A stretch of DNA of 37,670 bases from PBB1 sp040400875 (GCA_040400875.1 JBBAPK010000029.1:1-37670), one strand, 5' to 3'; shown: positions 1 through 7,554, numbered from the stretch's first letter. Notes: generated from the letters alone by a model not told the origin. A program made the numbers and translations.

Positions 1-613
1 CGAGCTGCAGCAGGTGCGGAAACTCCACCGTGATCGTGCCGGCCGGTGCGAGCACCTCGCGCAGGCCCGCCACAAAGTCGTTGATGTCGGGCACGTGCGC
101 GAGCACGTTGTTGCCCAGCACCAGATCGGCCTGCCGACGCTCGGCGACGAACTGCCGCGCGAAGCCGGCGCCGAAGAACGACTCGATGCTCTCGATGCCC
201 AGCCCGCGCGCGACCGCAGCGGTGCTCGCCGTGGGCTCGATGCCCACGCAGCCGATGCCGCGTGCCTTGACGTACTGCAGCAGGTAGCCGTCGTTGGAGG
301 CGATCTCCATCACCAGCGAATCGGCGCCCAGCGCCAGCCGGTCCACCACCTGATCGACATAGCGCCGTGCGTGAGCCAGCCACGAACTCGAGTACGACGA
401 GAAGTAGACGTAATCGTCCGAGAACAGCGCGTCGTGGCGCTGCACTTCGTCGACTTGCACCAGCTGGCACTCGGCGCAGGTGTAGACCTTGAGCGGGAAG
501 TGCAGCTCGGGCCGCGCCAGATCTTCGGTGCGCAAGAACGCGTTGGACGGGGGCGCTGCGCCGAGGTCGATGAACACATCGGCCAAGGGCGCTGCGCAAT
601 GGTGGCACTTCAT
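1..613 (-). CDS. Sugar-nucleotide C-methyltransferase, partial (C-terminus beyond window edge)
   Basis: This reading frame starts at the ATG at 613 and stays open to base 1, giving about 204 residues. The N-terminus has two CxxC pairs (C3/C6 and C46/C49), the zinc-binding module found at the front of sugar C-methyltransferases of the TylC3/NovU type. A SAM-binding motif I follows (MEIASNDGYLL), then an IEPT segment. The catalytic C-terminal half is outside the window. Enzymes of this family transfer a methyl group from SAM to C-3 of 4-keto-6-deoxy sugar nucleotides. The start overlaps the epimerase stop in an ATGA, so the two are translationally coupled. With rfbF, rfbG and the epimerase upstream, the likely substrate is a CDP-4-keto-6-deoxyhexose; this substrate is inferred. 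The family call is firm, the exact product is not. Confidence 0.85.
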   Translation of the reverse strand, partial: MKCHHCAAPLADVFIDLGAAPPSNAFLRTEDLARPELHFPLKVYTCAECQLVQVDEVQRHDALFSDDYVYFSSYSSSWLAHARRYVDQVVDRLALGADSLVMEIASNDGYLLQYVKARGIGCVGIEPTASTAAVARGLGIESIESFFGAGFARQFVAERRQADLVLGNNVLAHVPDINDFVAGLREVLAPAGTITVEFPHLLQL

Positions 614-1161
614 GTCTGCACTCCCTGAAATTGAGCGTCGATCAGCCGGTGGCTGCGGTCGCGATCGGACAACACCGTCACCGGCAGCGGCCAGGCGATG
701 GCCAGCGCCGGGTCGTCGTGGCGCACGCCGTCTTCGCAGGCCGCCTCGTGGTCGGCGCTGTGCTGGTAAAGCAGTTCGACATCGTCGGTGAGCGCTTGAA
801 ACCCGTGGGCAAAACCCTCAGGGATGAGCAGCTGCCGTTCGTTGTCCGCTGCCAGTTCGATGCCGTGCCAGTGACCGAAGGTGGACGAGCCCGCGCGCAG
901 GTCGACGGCCACGTCGAACACCCGGCCGCGCAGGCAGCGCACCAGCTTGACCTCGGCCGCCGGGGGCCGCTGAAAGTGCATGCCTCGCACGATGCCACGC
1001 TGCGCGCTGTACGACAGGTTCACCTGCCGAAAGTGCAACCCGGGGTGGATCGTTTGCAAGCTGCGCTCGCACGACAGCCGGGTCAGTCGGCCGCGCGCGT
1101 CGCCGCGCGGTACGGTCTCGACGACCCACAACCCGGCCAAGGGCGTGGCGGTGAAGTTCAT
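610..1161 (-). CDS. rfbC: dTDP-4-dehydrorhamnose 3,5-epimerase family protein (RmlC-like)
   Basis: This 183-residue cupin enzyme matches the usual RmlC length. The ATG at 1161 was chosen because it overlaps the rfbG stop in an ATGA. The catalytic histidine lies in RGMHFQ (H62), followed by K72 in VKLVRC, the block RGRVFDVAVDLR, the signature IPEGFAHGF (113-121) and the active-site tyrosine Y132. These positions agree with RmlC numbering. Family members epimerise C-3 and/or C-5 of 4-keto-6-deoxy sugar nucleotides. Because the partner dehydratase is CDP-specific, the natural substrate is probably CDP-4-keto-6-deoxyglucose rather than the dTDP sugar. Whether it acts on one or both carbons cannot be read from sequence. 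Confidence 0.9.
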   Translation of the reverse strand: MNFTATPLAGLWVVETVPRGDARGRLTRLSCERSLQTIHPGLHFRQVNLSYSAQRGIVRGMHFQRPPAAEVKLVRCLRGRVFDVAVDLRAGSSTFGHWHGIELAADNERQLLIPEGFAHGFQALTDDVELLYQHSADHEAACEDGVRHDDPALAIAWPLPVTVLSDRDRSHRLIDAQFQGVQT

Positions 1162-2255
1162 GGCTGGGCCCAGGCGAGGCCGGCGCGGCGCGCGTCGGCC
1201 CGGTATTGCTGAAGGTCGTCGCGGCTGGCGACCACGCGCTGCTCGTGCCAGGCGCGGTACCAGTGCGCGGTGCGCTCGAGCATCGTGGCGGCATCCCACA
1301 CCGGCTGCCAGCCGAGCTGCTCGTGGGCCTTGCGGCAATCCAGGTGCAGCAGTGCGGCTTCGTGTAGTTGGCTGCGCGTGTCAAGCTCGCAGCGCACGCG
1401 CGGCCAGTGCGCCGCAAAGCCCGTCACCACGTCTTGCACGCTGAGGTGGCCGGCGGCGTGCGGGCCGAAGTTCCAGGCCTCGGCGCCGCTCGTGGGGTCG
1501 GCGAGCAGGCGCTGGCCCAAAAGCAAATAGCCCGACAGCGGCTCGAGCACGTGCTGCCAAGGGCGCGTGGCCATCGGATAGCGGATGGGCGTGACGCGAT
1601 CGGCGCAGGCCGCGCGAACCAGGTCGGGGATCAGCCGATCCTCCGATGCATCGCCGCCACCAATCACATTGCCGGCCCGTGCGGTGGCCAGGCCGACCGC
1701 ATGGCCGCGGCCGTCGTCGGCCGCCAGAAAGCTGGCGCGGTAGCTCGCCGAGACGATCTCGGCGCAGGCCTTCGATGCGCTGTAAGGATCGTGTCCGCCC
1801 AGCGCATCGGTCTCGCGGTAGCCGGCACTGTCGTTGCGGTTGGCATAGCACTTGTCGGTCGTGGCGTTGACCATGGCGCGCACCGAAGGGGTGGCGCGCA
1901 CCGCTTCGAGCAGGTTCACCAGGCCCATCACGTTGGTGTCGAAGGTCAGGTGCGGCTCGCGGTAGCTGCGCCGCACCAAAGGCTGCGCTGCCAGGTGGAA
2001 GACGATCTCCGGCGCGAAGCGTTGCACGGCAGCGCGCACCGCCGCGCCATCGCGCAGATCGGTCAGCACCTCATCGACTTCGAGCTGCAGCAACTCGCCG
2101 TGCGCCGGATCGGTATCGGCAGGCAAGGCCAGACCGGCCATCTGCGCGCCCAGCGTTTGCAGCCACAGCGCCAGCCACGAGCCCTTGAAGCCCGTGTGGC
2201 CGGTCACCAGCACGCGTCGGCCGGCATAGACGCCGCCGAAATCGCCGGTACCCAT
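1158..2255 (-). CDS. rfbG: CDP-glucose 4,6-dehydratase
   Basis: This is a 365-residue extended short-chain dehydrogenase. It has a Rossmann motif GHTGFKG (19-25) that binds NAD, the TTDK segment near 132-135, and the catalytic pair in YSASK (Y158, K162). It converts CDP-D-glucose to CDP-4-keto-6-deoxy-D-glucose, the entry point to CDP-deoxy sugars. The ATG at 2255, just 5 bases after the rfbF stop, gives the normal family length. An in-frame extension back to 2300 would overlap rfbF by 40 bases and adds no conserved residues. The 3' end overlaps the epimerase start (ATGA). Confidence 0.93.
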   Translation of the reverse strand: MGTGDFGGVYAGRRVLVTGHTGFKGSWLALWLQTLGAQMAGLALPADTDPAHGELLQLEVDEVLTDLRDGAAVRAAVQRFAPEIVFHLAAQPLVRRSYREPHLTFDTNVMGLVNLLEAVRATPSVRAMVNATTDKCYANRNDSAGYRETDALGGHDPYSASKACAEIVSASYRASFLAADDGRGHAVGLATARAGNVIGGGDASEDRLIPDLVRAACADRVTPIRYPMATRPWQHVLEPLSGYLLLGQRLLADPTSGAEAWNFGPHAAGHLSVQDVVTGFAAHWPRVRCELDTRSQLHEAALLHLDCRKAHEQLGWQPVWDAATMLERTAHWYRAWHEQRVVASRDDLQQYRADARRAGLAWAQP

Positions 2256-2260
2256 GGCGC

Positions 2261-3031
2261 TCAGGACCACACTTTCCAGGGGGCTTGGTTGGCTTGCCAC
2301 AGGTCGTCGAGCTTGATCTTGTCGCGCAGCGTGTCCATCGGCTGCCAGAAGCCCTCGTGGGTGAAGGCGCTGATCTGCTTGTCGCGTGCGAGCGCTTCGA
2401 GCGGCTCGCGCTCCCAGGCCGTGGCGTCCGAGTCGATGTACTTCAGCGCTTCGGGTTCGAGCACGAAGAAGCCGCCGTTGATCCAGCTGCCGTCGCCTTG
2501 AGGTTTTTCCTCGAAGCGCGTGATGTGCTTGTCGACGATGTCAATGGCGCCGAAGCGTCCGGCCGGCTGCACGGCCGTCAGGGTGGCCAGGCGCTTTTGC
2601 TTTTTGTGGAATTCGATCAGCGAGCTGACATTGACGTTCGACACGCCGTCGCCATAGGTCATGCAAAAAGTGCCGTCGTCCAGGTAGTCGGCCACGCGCT
2701 TGAGCCGTCCGCCGGTTTGCGTGTGATCGCCGGTGTCGACCAGCGTCACGCGCCAGGGCTCGCAGTGCTGGTGGCGCACTTCCATGCGGTTTTTCGCCAG
2801 GTCGAAGGTCACGTCAGACATGTGCAAGAAGTAATTGGCAAAGTACTCCTTGATCACGTAGCCCTTGTAGCCCAGGCAGATGATGAAGTCGTTGATGCCG
2901 TGATGAGAGTAAAGCTTGAGGATGTGCCACAGCACCGGCTTGCCGCCGATCTCGACCATGGGCTTGGGGCGCACCGAGGTTTCTTCGGCCAGCCGCGTGC
3001 CCAGTCCACCGGCCAGGATGACCGCCTTCAT
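2261..3031 (-). CDS. rfbF: Glucose-1-phosphate cytidylyltransferase
   Basis: This 256-residue nucleotidyltransferase makes CDP-glucose from CTP and glucose-1-phosphate. The N-terminal GGLGTRL loop (8-14) with RPKPM downstream is the nucleotide-binding signature. MTYGDGVSNV holds the metal-binding aspartate, and the EEKP, GSWINGGFF and FWQPMDTLRDK blocks are typical of RfbF. Length and motifs match the family closely. It is the first of four tightly spaced sugar genes (rfbF-rfbG-epimerase-methyltransferase). A 16-codon upstream frame ends in an ATGA with its start codon, which may couple translation. Confidence 0.96.
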   Translation of the reverse strand: MKAVILAGGLGTRLAEETSVRPKPMVEIGGKPVLWHILKLYSHHGINDFIICLGYKGYVIKEYFANYFLHMSDVTFDLAKNRMEVRHQHCEPWRVTLVDTGDHTQTGGRLKRVADYLDDGTFCMTYGDGVSNVNVSSLIEFHKKQKRLATLTAVQPAGRFGAIDIVDKHITRFEEKPQGDGSWINGGFFVLEPEALKYIDSDATAWEREPLEALARDKQISAFTHEGFWQPMDTLRDKIKLDDLWQANQAPWKVWS

Positions 3032-3078
3032 GCCGCCGCTCCCGAGGCCAGGCCCGTCGTGTCAGACATTGCGCTCAT
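3028..3078 (-). CDS. Possible 16-codon leader peptide ahead of rfbF
   Basis: A short frame starts at the ATG at 3078, reads MSAMSDTTGLASGAAA and stops in an ATGA overlap with the rfbF start. An AAAGG lies about 9 bases upstream. The overlap could couple its translation to rfbF. Nothing else supports it and it may be chance. Confidence 0.25.
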   Translation of the reverse strand: MSAMSDTTGLASGAAA

Positions 3079-3104
3079 TGCTTGAACCTTTGTGTTCGGT
3101 GCAA

Positions 3105-3123
3105 GGGCCACCAGCGGTGGCCC
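3105..3123. other. Perfect stem-loop between the OGT-like gene and rfbF
   Basis: GGGCCACC and GGTGGCCC form an 8-bp perfect inverted repeat around a 3-base loop (AGC). There is no U-run on either strand, so it is not a standard intrinsic terminator. It could be an RNA-processing or partial attenuation structure within the 177-base gap that separates the two glycosyltransferase genes from the sugar-nucleotide genes. Confidence 0.4.
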
Positions 3124-3208
3124 GATGGGTGGATGCTCGGCCACAAGCGCCGAAACTGAAGCTCGGATGAGAGGCGTTTTTCATCGCCAAATCACCGCGG
3201 GGTTCAGC

Positions 3209-5158
3209 TCAGTCGGCGATGACGGCTGGCAGGTGCTCCGGCGGCAATCCCGCCACCGCGCGCGCCCACATGCGCTCGTACAGCGCTTCGATGTCGCGGG
3301 CAAAGCGCGCGCCATCGAACAGCGTGCTGGTGCTGCGCTGTGCTTCGATCTGTGCGCGCAACTCGGCACGGCGCTCGGGGTCGTGGGCCAGCGCGATCAC
3401 GGCATCGACATACTGTTCGCGGTCATGGCAGATGAGTTGCGGCACGCCCAGGGTTTCGAGCAGGCTGGCGGCCACGCGCTGCGCGAAGATCTCGCCGGTC
3501 AGCGTGACCACCGGCACCCCCACCCACAGCGCCTCGCCGGCGGTGGTGTGGGCGTTGCACGGCCACGCGTCGAGGTAGATGTCGGCGCAGCCCAGGCGGC
3601 GCATGTGTTCGTCGTGCGGCAGCAGCGGCGCAAACAGCAGCCGCTCGGCAGCGATGCCACGCGAGCGGGCTTCGGCGAGCAAGGTGTCTTGCACGTTGGT
3701 GTTCCAGCGCAAAAGCCACAGCACGGCGTTCGGCACGCGCTCTAGGATGCTGCACCAGTGGTCGAACACCTCGGCCGAAATCTTGTACGACTGGTGAAAG
3801 GCGCACAGCAGCAGTTTGTCGGCCGGCGCGTCCCACTCGGCGCGGTCGCTGGCCAGCGACCGAAGCCGCTGCGAGTCGTTGGGCTGGTAGCAATGCGGCA
3901 TCTGCGCGATCTTTTCGCTGTAATGGCCGGCCAACTCCAGCGGCGAAACCACGCGGTCGCCAATGAAGTAGTCGACGTAACTCGCCCCGCTGGTGCCCGG
4001 AAAGCCCAGCCAGCTCACCTGCAGCGGCGCGGCGCGGTGTGCGGTGACCGGCATCAGCGTGCCGTTGGTGGCGCCCTTGGCGTCGATCAGGATGTCGATC
4101 TTGAGATCGCGGATGCGCTGCGCGATGGCCGCAGGCTTGAGCCGGCTCAGGTCCTCGAAGTGCTCGCTGCTGGCGACGATGCGCTGGCGCATCGGGCTGC
4201 CGTCGTTGGGCCCAGCCGAGATCAGCGTGACTTCAAAGCGGCTTCGGTCATGGCTTTCGAGCATTTGCGCCATCAGTTGGCTGGTGGCGTGCTGATGAAA
4301 GTCGGCCGACAGGTAGGCGATGCGCAGCCTTCCATCGTGTGCGCGCGCGTTGCGGCGCGGCAGCGCGATGACGGGCGCGGCCGCGCACAGCGCGTAAAGC
4401 CTGGCAGCCTTGAGAAGATCGAGCGCTTCGTCGCCGAGCACCGCATGAACGAACGGCGCGGTCTCGACGGCGATGTCCCCGGGCGCAGCGCGCAATGCGG
4501 TCGCCAGCTTTTGCATCTCGTCATCGGCGGCTTGCCATCGGCAGGCCTCGCGCTCGAGAAATACCAGCTGCGCACGCGCCGCCAGTTCGCTGGCCTTCAG
4601 TCCGATCAACAGCGCGGTGCGCACGCATTCGGCCGCCTCCGACTTCATGCCCTTGTCCTTGAACGACATGCCCAGATAGAAGTGAAGCACCGCATCGTCC
4701 ATCTTCAACGCCAGCGCCTGCATGAACGCGCCGATCGCTTCGTCATGGCGCTGAGCACGTTGCAGCGCCAGGCCCAGGGCCAGCCAGTGCGCACGGCCGC
4801 GTTGCGACTCGGGCGGCAGCGCCAGCAGGCACTCGGCGGCCTCGCCGGGGCGGCACAGCTCGAGCAGCGCGTGAGATTCGAGGGTGTAAGCCAGCGCCAG
4901 GGCGGGGTTGAGGTTGCGCAGCGCTGTGGTGCGCTTGATGGCGGCGCCGGGTTGGCCGGCGCGAATCAGCGCGTGCGCAGCAGCCAGCCCGTAGGCCTCG
5001 TCAGCATGCAGCCGAAAGGCCTGCTCGAACTTCTCGGCAGCTTGAGGCCAGTCGGACCGGGTGGCCATGGACTGACCGGCCAGCCAGCTGCGGTGGGCGC
5101 GGTCGTGGGCAGCGCTGCCAGCGCGGGGTGCGGTGGGATGGGGCAGGTCGAGGGCCAT
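3209..5158 (-). CDS. TPR-containing O-linked GlcNAc transferase-like (OGT/SPINDLY) glycosyltransferase
   Basis: This protein of about 649 residues has TPR-like helical repeats over roughly the first 250 and a GT41-type catalytic region behind them. Residue numbers below count from the upstream GTG. Landmarks are DFHQHATSQLM (near 295, matching the DFGNHPTSHL block of eukaryotic OGT), WLGFPGTSGASYVDY (near 392), FHQSYKI (K468, aligned with the UDP-contacting lysine of OGT) and HTTAGEALWVGVPVVTL (546-562). Enzymes of this family transfer a sugar from a nucleotide donor to Ser/Thr of proteins. It lies downstream of a GT2 gene and close to the flagellin genes, so flagellin is a plausible acceptor (inference). 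The start is uncertain: ATG at 5158 has GAGA six to seven bases upstream, while a GTG at 5185 would add nine residues. Confidence 0.85.
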   Translation of the reverse strand: MALDLPHPTAPRAGSAAHDRAHRSWLAGQSMATRSDWPQAAEKFEQAFRLHADEAYGLAAAHALIRAGQPGAAIKRTTALRNLNPALALAYTLESHALLELCRPGEAAECLLALPPESQRGRAHWLALGLALQRAQRHDEAIGAFMQALALKMDDAVLHFYLGMSFKDKGMKSEAAECVRTALLIGLKASELAARAQLVFLEREACRWQAADDEMQKLATALRAAPGDIAVETAPFVHAVLGDEALDLLKAARLYALCAAAPVIALPRRNARAHDGRLRIAYLSADFHQHATSQLMAQMLESHDRSRFEVTLISAGPNDGSPMRQRIVASSEHFEDLSRLKPAAIAQRIRDLKIDILIDAKGATNGTLMPVTAHRAAPLQVSWLGFPGTSGASYVDYFIGDRVVSPLELAGHYSEKIAQMPHCYQPNDSQRLRSLASDRAEWDAPADKLLLCAFHQSYKISAEVFDHWCSILERVPNAVLWLLRWNTNVQDTLLAEARSRGIAAERLLFAPLLPHDEHMRRLGCADIYLDAWPCNAHTTAGEALWVGVPVVTLTGEIFAQRVAASLLETLGVPQLICHDREQYVDAVIALAHDPERRAELRAQIEAQRSTSTLFDGARFARDIEALYERMWARAVAGLPPEHLPAVIAD

Positions 5159-5265
5159 GGTCTCGCGCGCCGCAAGCCGCGGCACCGGGTAGTGTTTCGA
5201 AACCTCAGCTTAAGTGTGATCGGCCGCGCGCGGTGGCCGGAAAAGCGGCACCAGTCGGTGGCATT

Positions 5266-6342
5266 TCACTGCGACGGGCGATCGTGCTGTGCGCGTTGCC
5301 GCCACAGGGCGGCCACTGCGGTGTTGCCCATGCTGTCGTGAAAGGCCGCCAGGTTGTGCGCGGCCAGATAACTACCGCGGCCGCGCACGGTGTCGGGCAG
5401 GTCGGCTCGTTCGCCTATCTCGATGGCGCGCAGCCAGGCTTGTTCAATCAGGGGCAGCCAGTCGGCAGCCTGGGCCGGCCGCGCCAGCGCGGCGTCGAGC
5501 AGCACATCGCCGAGGGTGAAGAAATAGTCGGGCGAATGCTGCCAGTGCGGCTGCTCGGCTGCGGCCAATTCAAGCGCGGCCTCGAAGTGGCCGAGCTTCT
5601 TCAAGGTGAACAACAGGCGCAGCAGCAGATCGTGTCGCCACGAGGCGCCGGACTCCCCGCACGTCCAGGCCGCCTGATAGTGCGGCAGCGCCTGCGCAAA
5701 CTCGCCATGCACCTCGAAGTCCTTGCCCAGTTGGTAGCGCCAATACGCATCGTCCGGGTGTTCAGCCAGTGCCGAGGTCAACAAGGCGCGGTTGCGCCCT
5801 TGCTTGGGTTGCAGGTGCTCTGGCAGGTAACCGTCATGCCCGATGCGCACATCGCGGCGCCGGCGCGGCAGCGCTGACATCGGCTGCTCATGAATGCGTC
5901 CGTCGTAGCTCACGCCTCGCGGTAGCAGCCTTGGCAGCCAGCTCGGTGCGTGCTGCACGCCGCCCGATTCATCGCGCACCAGGCTGTCCACGCTGAGCAA
6001 GCCGATGAATTCAGGCGCTTGTGAGCGCAGTGCGGCCAGATCTTGCGCGCCCGAGACCAGCCATTCATCGGCATCGAGCACCAGCCGCCACGGCGTGTCC
6101 ACCAGCGCGAGCGCCGCGTTGCGTGCTGCCGAGAAATCATCGACCCACTCGAAATGCGCCACGCGTGCGCCGTGGCGCTCGGCGATGGCTGCGGTGTCGT
6201 CGGTGGATCCGGTGTCGAGCACCAGCATGTCGTCGACATGGGCGCGCACGCTGTCCAGGCAACGCGCCAGACAGCGCGCTTCGTTGCGCACGATCATCAC
6301 CAAGGCGATGGTGTGGACGTTGGCAAGGGCGGGGGAGTTCAT
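5266..6342 (-). CDS. Family 2 glycosyltransferase with C-terminal helical repeats
   Basis: This is a 358-residue GT-A fold enzyme. The start ALVMIVRNEARCLARCL is the classic GT2 opening, followed by LDTGSTDDT (42-50, nucleotide binding) and the metal-binding LDADEWL (DxD at 90-92). From about residue 190 the sequence turns into TPR-like helices (YWRYQLGKDFEVHGEFAQALPHY), as in SunS-like protein glycosyltransferases. No membrane segment is seen, so it acts in the cytoplasm. It is the promoter-proximal gene of a minus-strand block running to the sugar genes, and a sigma-28-like promoter lies at 6393-6419. Its start codon is 349 bases from the divergent flagellin gene. The acceptor is unknown; flagellin is the best guess. 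Confidence 0.88.
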   Translation of the reverse strand: MNSPALANVHTIALVMIVRNEARCLARCLDSVRAHVDDMLVLDTGSTDDTAAIAERHGARVAHFEWVDDFSAARNAALALVDTPWRLVLDADEWLVSGAQDLAALRSQAPEFIGLLSVDSLVRDESGGVQHAPSWLPRLLPRGVSYDGRIHEQPMSALPRRRRDVRIGHDGYLPEHLQPKQGRNRALLTSALAEHPDDAYWRYQLGKDFEVHGEFAQALPHYQAAWTCGESGASWRHDLLLRLLFTLKKLGHFEAALELAAAEQPHWQHSPDYFFTLGDVLLDAALARPAQAADWLPLIEQAWLRAIEIGERADLPDTVRGRGSYLAAHNLAAFHDSMGNTAVAALWRQRAQHDRPSQ

Positions 6343-6346
6343 GGCT

Positions 6347-6359
6347 CACACATTGTGTG
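6347..6359. promoter_or_regulatory. 13-base palindrome just upstream of the GT2 start
   Basis: CACACA-T-TGTGTG is a perfect palindrome ending five bases before the GT2 start codon. It sits in the expected 5' leader and could be an operator or a small RNA hairpin. No known regulator is assigned. Confidence 0.3.
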
Positions 6360-6392
6360 TCGCCGCAAAAGCTCCGTCAGCCGGCGGCCGGT

Positions 6393-6419
6393 CGATCGAC
6401 AAAGCCGCGAAAAACTTGA
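6393..6419 (-). promoter_or_regulatory. Candidate sigma-28 (FliA) promoter for the glycosyltransferase block
   Basis: On the minus strand TCAAGTTT (6419-6412) is followed by exactly 11 bases and then GTCGATCG (6400-6393). The -35 part matches the enteric TAAAGTTT at seven of eight positions and the -10 part matches GCCGATAA at five of eight. The other sites in this window use the same TCAAGT core and 11-base spacer. It would start transcription about 45 bases before the GT2 gene. Confidence 0.5.
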
Positions 6420-6454
6420 GCGAACTTCTTCAAGAAAAGTTGCGCCACACAAAC

Positions 6455-6482
6455 TCAAGTTGTGCAAGTGACTCTCCGATAA
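6455..6482 (+). promoter_or_regulatory. Sigma-28 promoter of fliC1
   Basis: TCAAGTTG (6455-6462) and TCCGATAA (6475-6482) are separated by 12 bases, one more than at the other sites in this window. The -10 matches GCCGATAA at seven of eight positions. It implies a 5' leader of about 200 bases before the fliC1 start at 6692. Confidence 0.75.
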
Positions 6483-6646
6483 AAGTTTCAACGGGTCTGG
6501 AAACAGTTCGTTGTCCGGTTAGCCGGCCAGGGTCAAGCAGCAAGCTGCTGCAAGACACAGGTTGACTAGTGCGGGTGGTGCCGGTGGACGGGTCGAAACC
6601 GTCTCGTGCACGGGTACAGGTAAGGGCCGAAAGGTCTGAGCACACG

Positions 6647-6671
6647 CCGGCGGCTAGGCCGGGAATTTTTT
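6647..6671 (+). promoter_or_regulatory. Terminator-like hairpin in the fliC1 leader
   Basis: CCGGC (6647-6651) pairs with GCCGG (6658-6662) around a six-base loop and is followed by GAA and six T residues (6666-6671). It ends nine bases before the GGAG ribosome-binding site of fliC1. With only five base pairs it is a weak terminator, but its placement suggests attenuation or a leader structure. The remaining leader (6490-6646) holds no gene that I can see. Confidence 0.35.
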
Positions 6672-6691
6672 AACTGACTGGAGATCACATC

Positions 6692-7495
6692 ATGCCAATG
6701 ACCATCAACACCAACGTCAATTCGATCAACGCACAGCGCAATCTCGGTACTTCGCAGAGTTCGCTGGCCACATCCATGCAGCGCCTGTCTTCAGGTCTGC
6801 GCATCAACTCCGCCAAGGACGACGCTGCCGGCTTGGCGATTTCCGACCGCATGAATGCCCAGGTCAAGGGCATCAGCGTCGCAGTGCGCAATGCCAACGA
6901 CGGCGTTTCGCTGGCGCAAACCGCTGAAGGCGCGCTGTCCATCGTGACCGACGTGCTGCAGCGCATGCGTGAACTGGCGGTGCAAGCGCAAAACGGCTCA
7001 AACGGCACGTCCGACCGCGCCAACCTCGACACGGAATACCAGCAGCTCAGCGCTGAAATCACCCGGATTGCCGCGCAGACCAAGTTCAACGGCACGGCCA
7101 TCGTGGGTGCCAGCGCCGGTGCGCAGATTTTCCAGGTCGGTGCCAACAACGGCGACACGCTGACCATCACCACCTCGACGGTCACCACCGTCGGCGGCAA
7201 CCTGACGACGAGCGCGCTGGCATCGACGGCGGTGGCGGCGCTCGACACGGCGCTCGACACGATCACCGCCAGCCGCGCCACCTACGGCGCGTACATCAAC
7301 CGCTTCAACTTCGCCATCAGCAACTTGCAAATCACCGGCGAGAACCAGACTGCGGCACGCGGTCGCATCGTGGACGCTGACTTCGCTGCGGAAACGGCCA
7401 ACCTGGCGCGCTCGCAGATCTTGCAGCAAGCCGGCACGGCGATGGTGGCGCAGGCCAACCAGTTGCCCAACCAGGTGCTGTCACTGCTTCGCTGA
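6692..7495 (+). CDS. fliC: Flagellin (first of two tandem copies)
   Basis: This 267-residue flagellin is the filament subunit, exported by the flagellar type III system and assembled under the FliD cap. The conserved N-terminal D0/D1 region (INTNVNSINAQRNL, SSGLRINSAKDDAAGLAI) and the C-terminal region (ENQTAARGRIVDADFAAETANL, then AGTAMVAQANQLPNQVLSLLR) are intact. The middle is very short and rich in Thr/Ser (TLTITTSTVTTVGG), so the outer D2/D3 domains are essentially missing compared with the roughly 500-residue enteric proteins. A GGAG at 6680-6683 precedes the ATG, a sigma-28 site lies upstream and a strong terminator follows. The Thr/Ser-rich centre offers possible O-glycosylation sites, which is an inference from the neighbouring glycosyltransferases. 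Confidence 0.97.
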   Translation: MPMTINTNVNSINAQRNLGTSQSSLATSMQRLSSGLRINSAKDDAAGLAISDRMNAQVKGISVAVRNANDGVSLAQTAEGALSIVTDVLQRMRELAVQAQNGSNGTSDRANLDTEYQQLSAEITRIAAQTKFNGTAIVGASAGAQIFQVGANNGDTLTITTSTVTTVGGNLTTSALASTAVAALDTALDTITASRATYGAYINRFNFAISNLQITGENQTAARGRIVDADFAAETANLARSQILQQAGTAMVAQANQLPNQVLSLLR

Positions 7496-7505
7496 GCCAG
7501 GTCGT

Positions 7506-7521
7506 CACGGAACTATCCGTG
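7506..7521 (+). other. Small stem-loop ahead of the fliC1 terminator
   Basis: CACGGA and TCCGTG form a perfect 6-bp stem around ACTA, seven bases before the main terminator. It may protect the 3' end of the abundant flagellin mRNA. Confidence 0.4.
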
Positions 7522-7527
7522 GTGCCG

Positions 7528-7554
7528 AAAAGCCGCCCCTTGGGGCGGCTTTTT
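7528..7554 (+). terminator. Intrinsic terminator after fliC1
   Basis: AAAAGCCGCCCC pairs with GGGGCGGCTTTT (12 bp including the A/T flank) around a minimal loop and runs into TTTTT. This is a textbook rho-independent terminator and should separate fliC1 from fliC2 transcription. Confidence 0.9.

Noticed and set aside
1159..1338. N-terminal extension of the epimerase frame upstream of 1161
   Set aside because: The extension lies inside rfbG, has low-complexity Ala/Arg content, and the ATG at 1161 gives exact family numbering for H62 and Y132.
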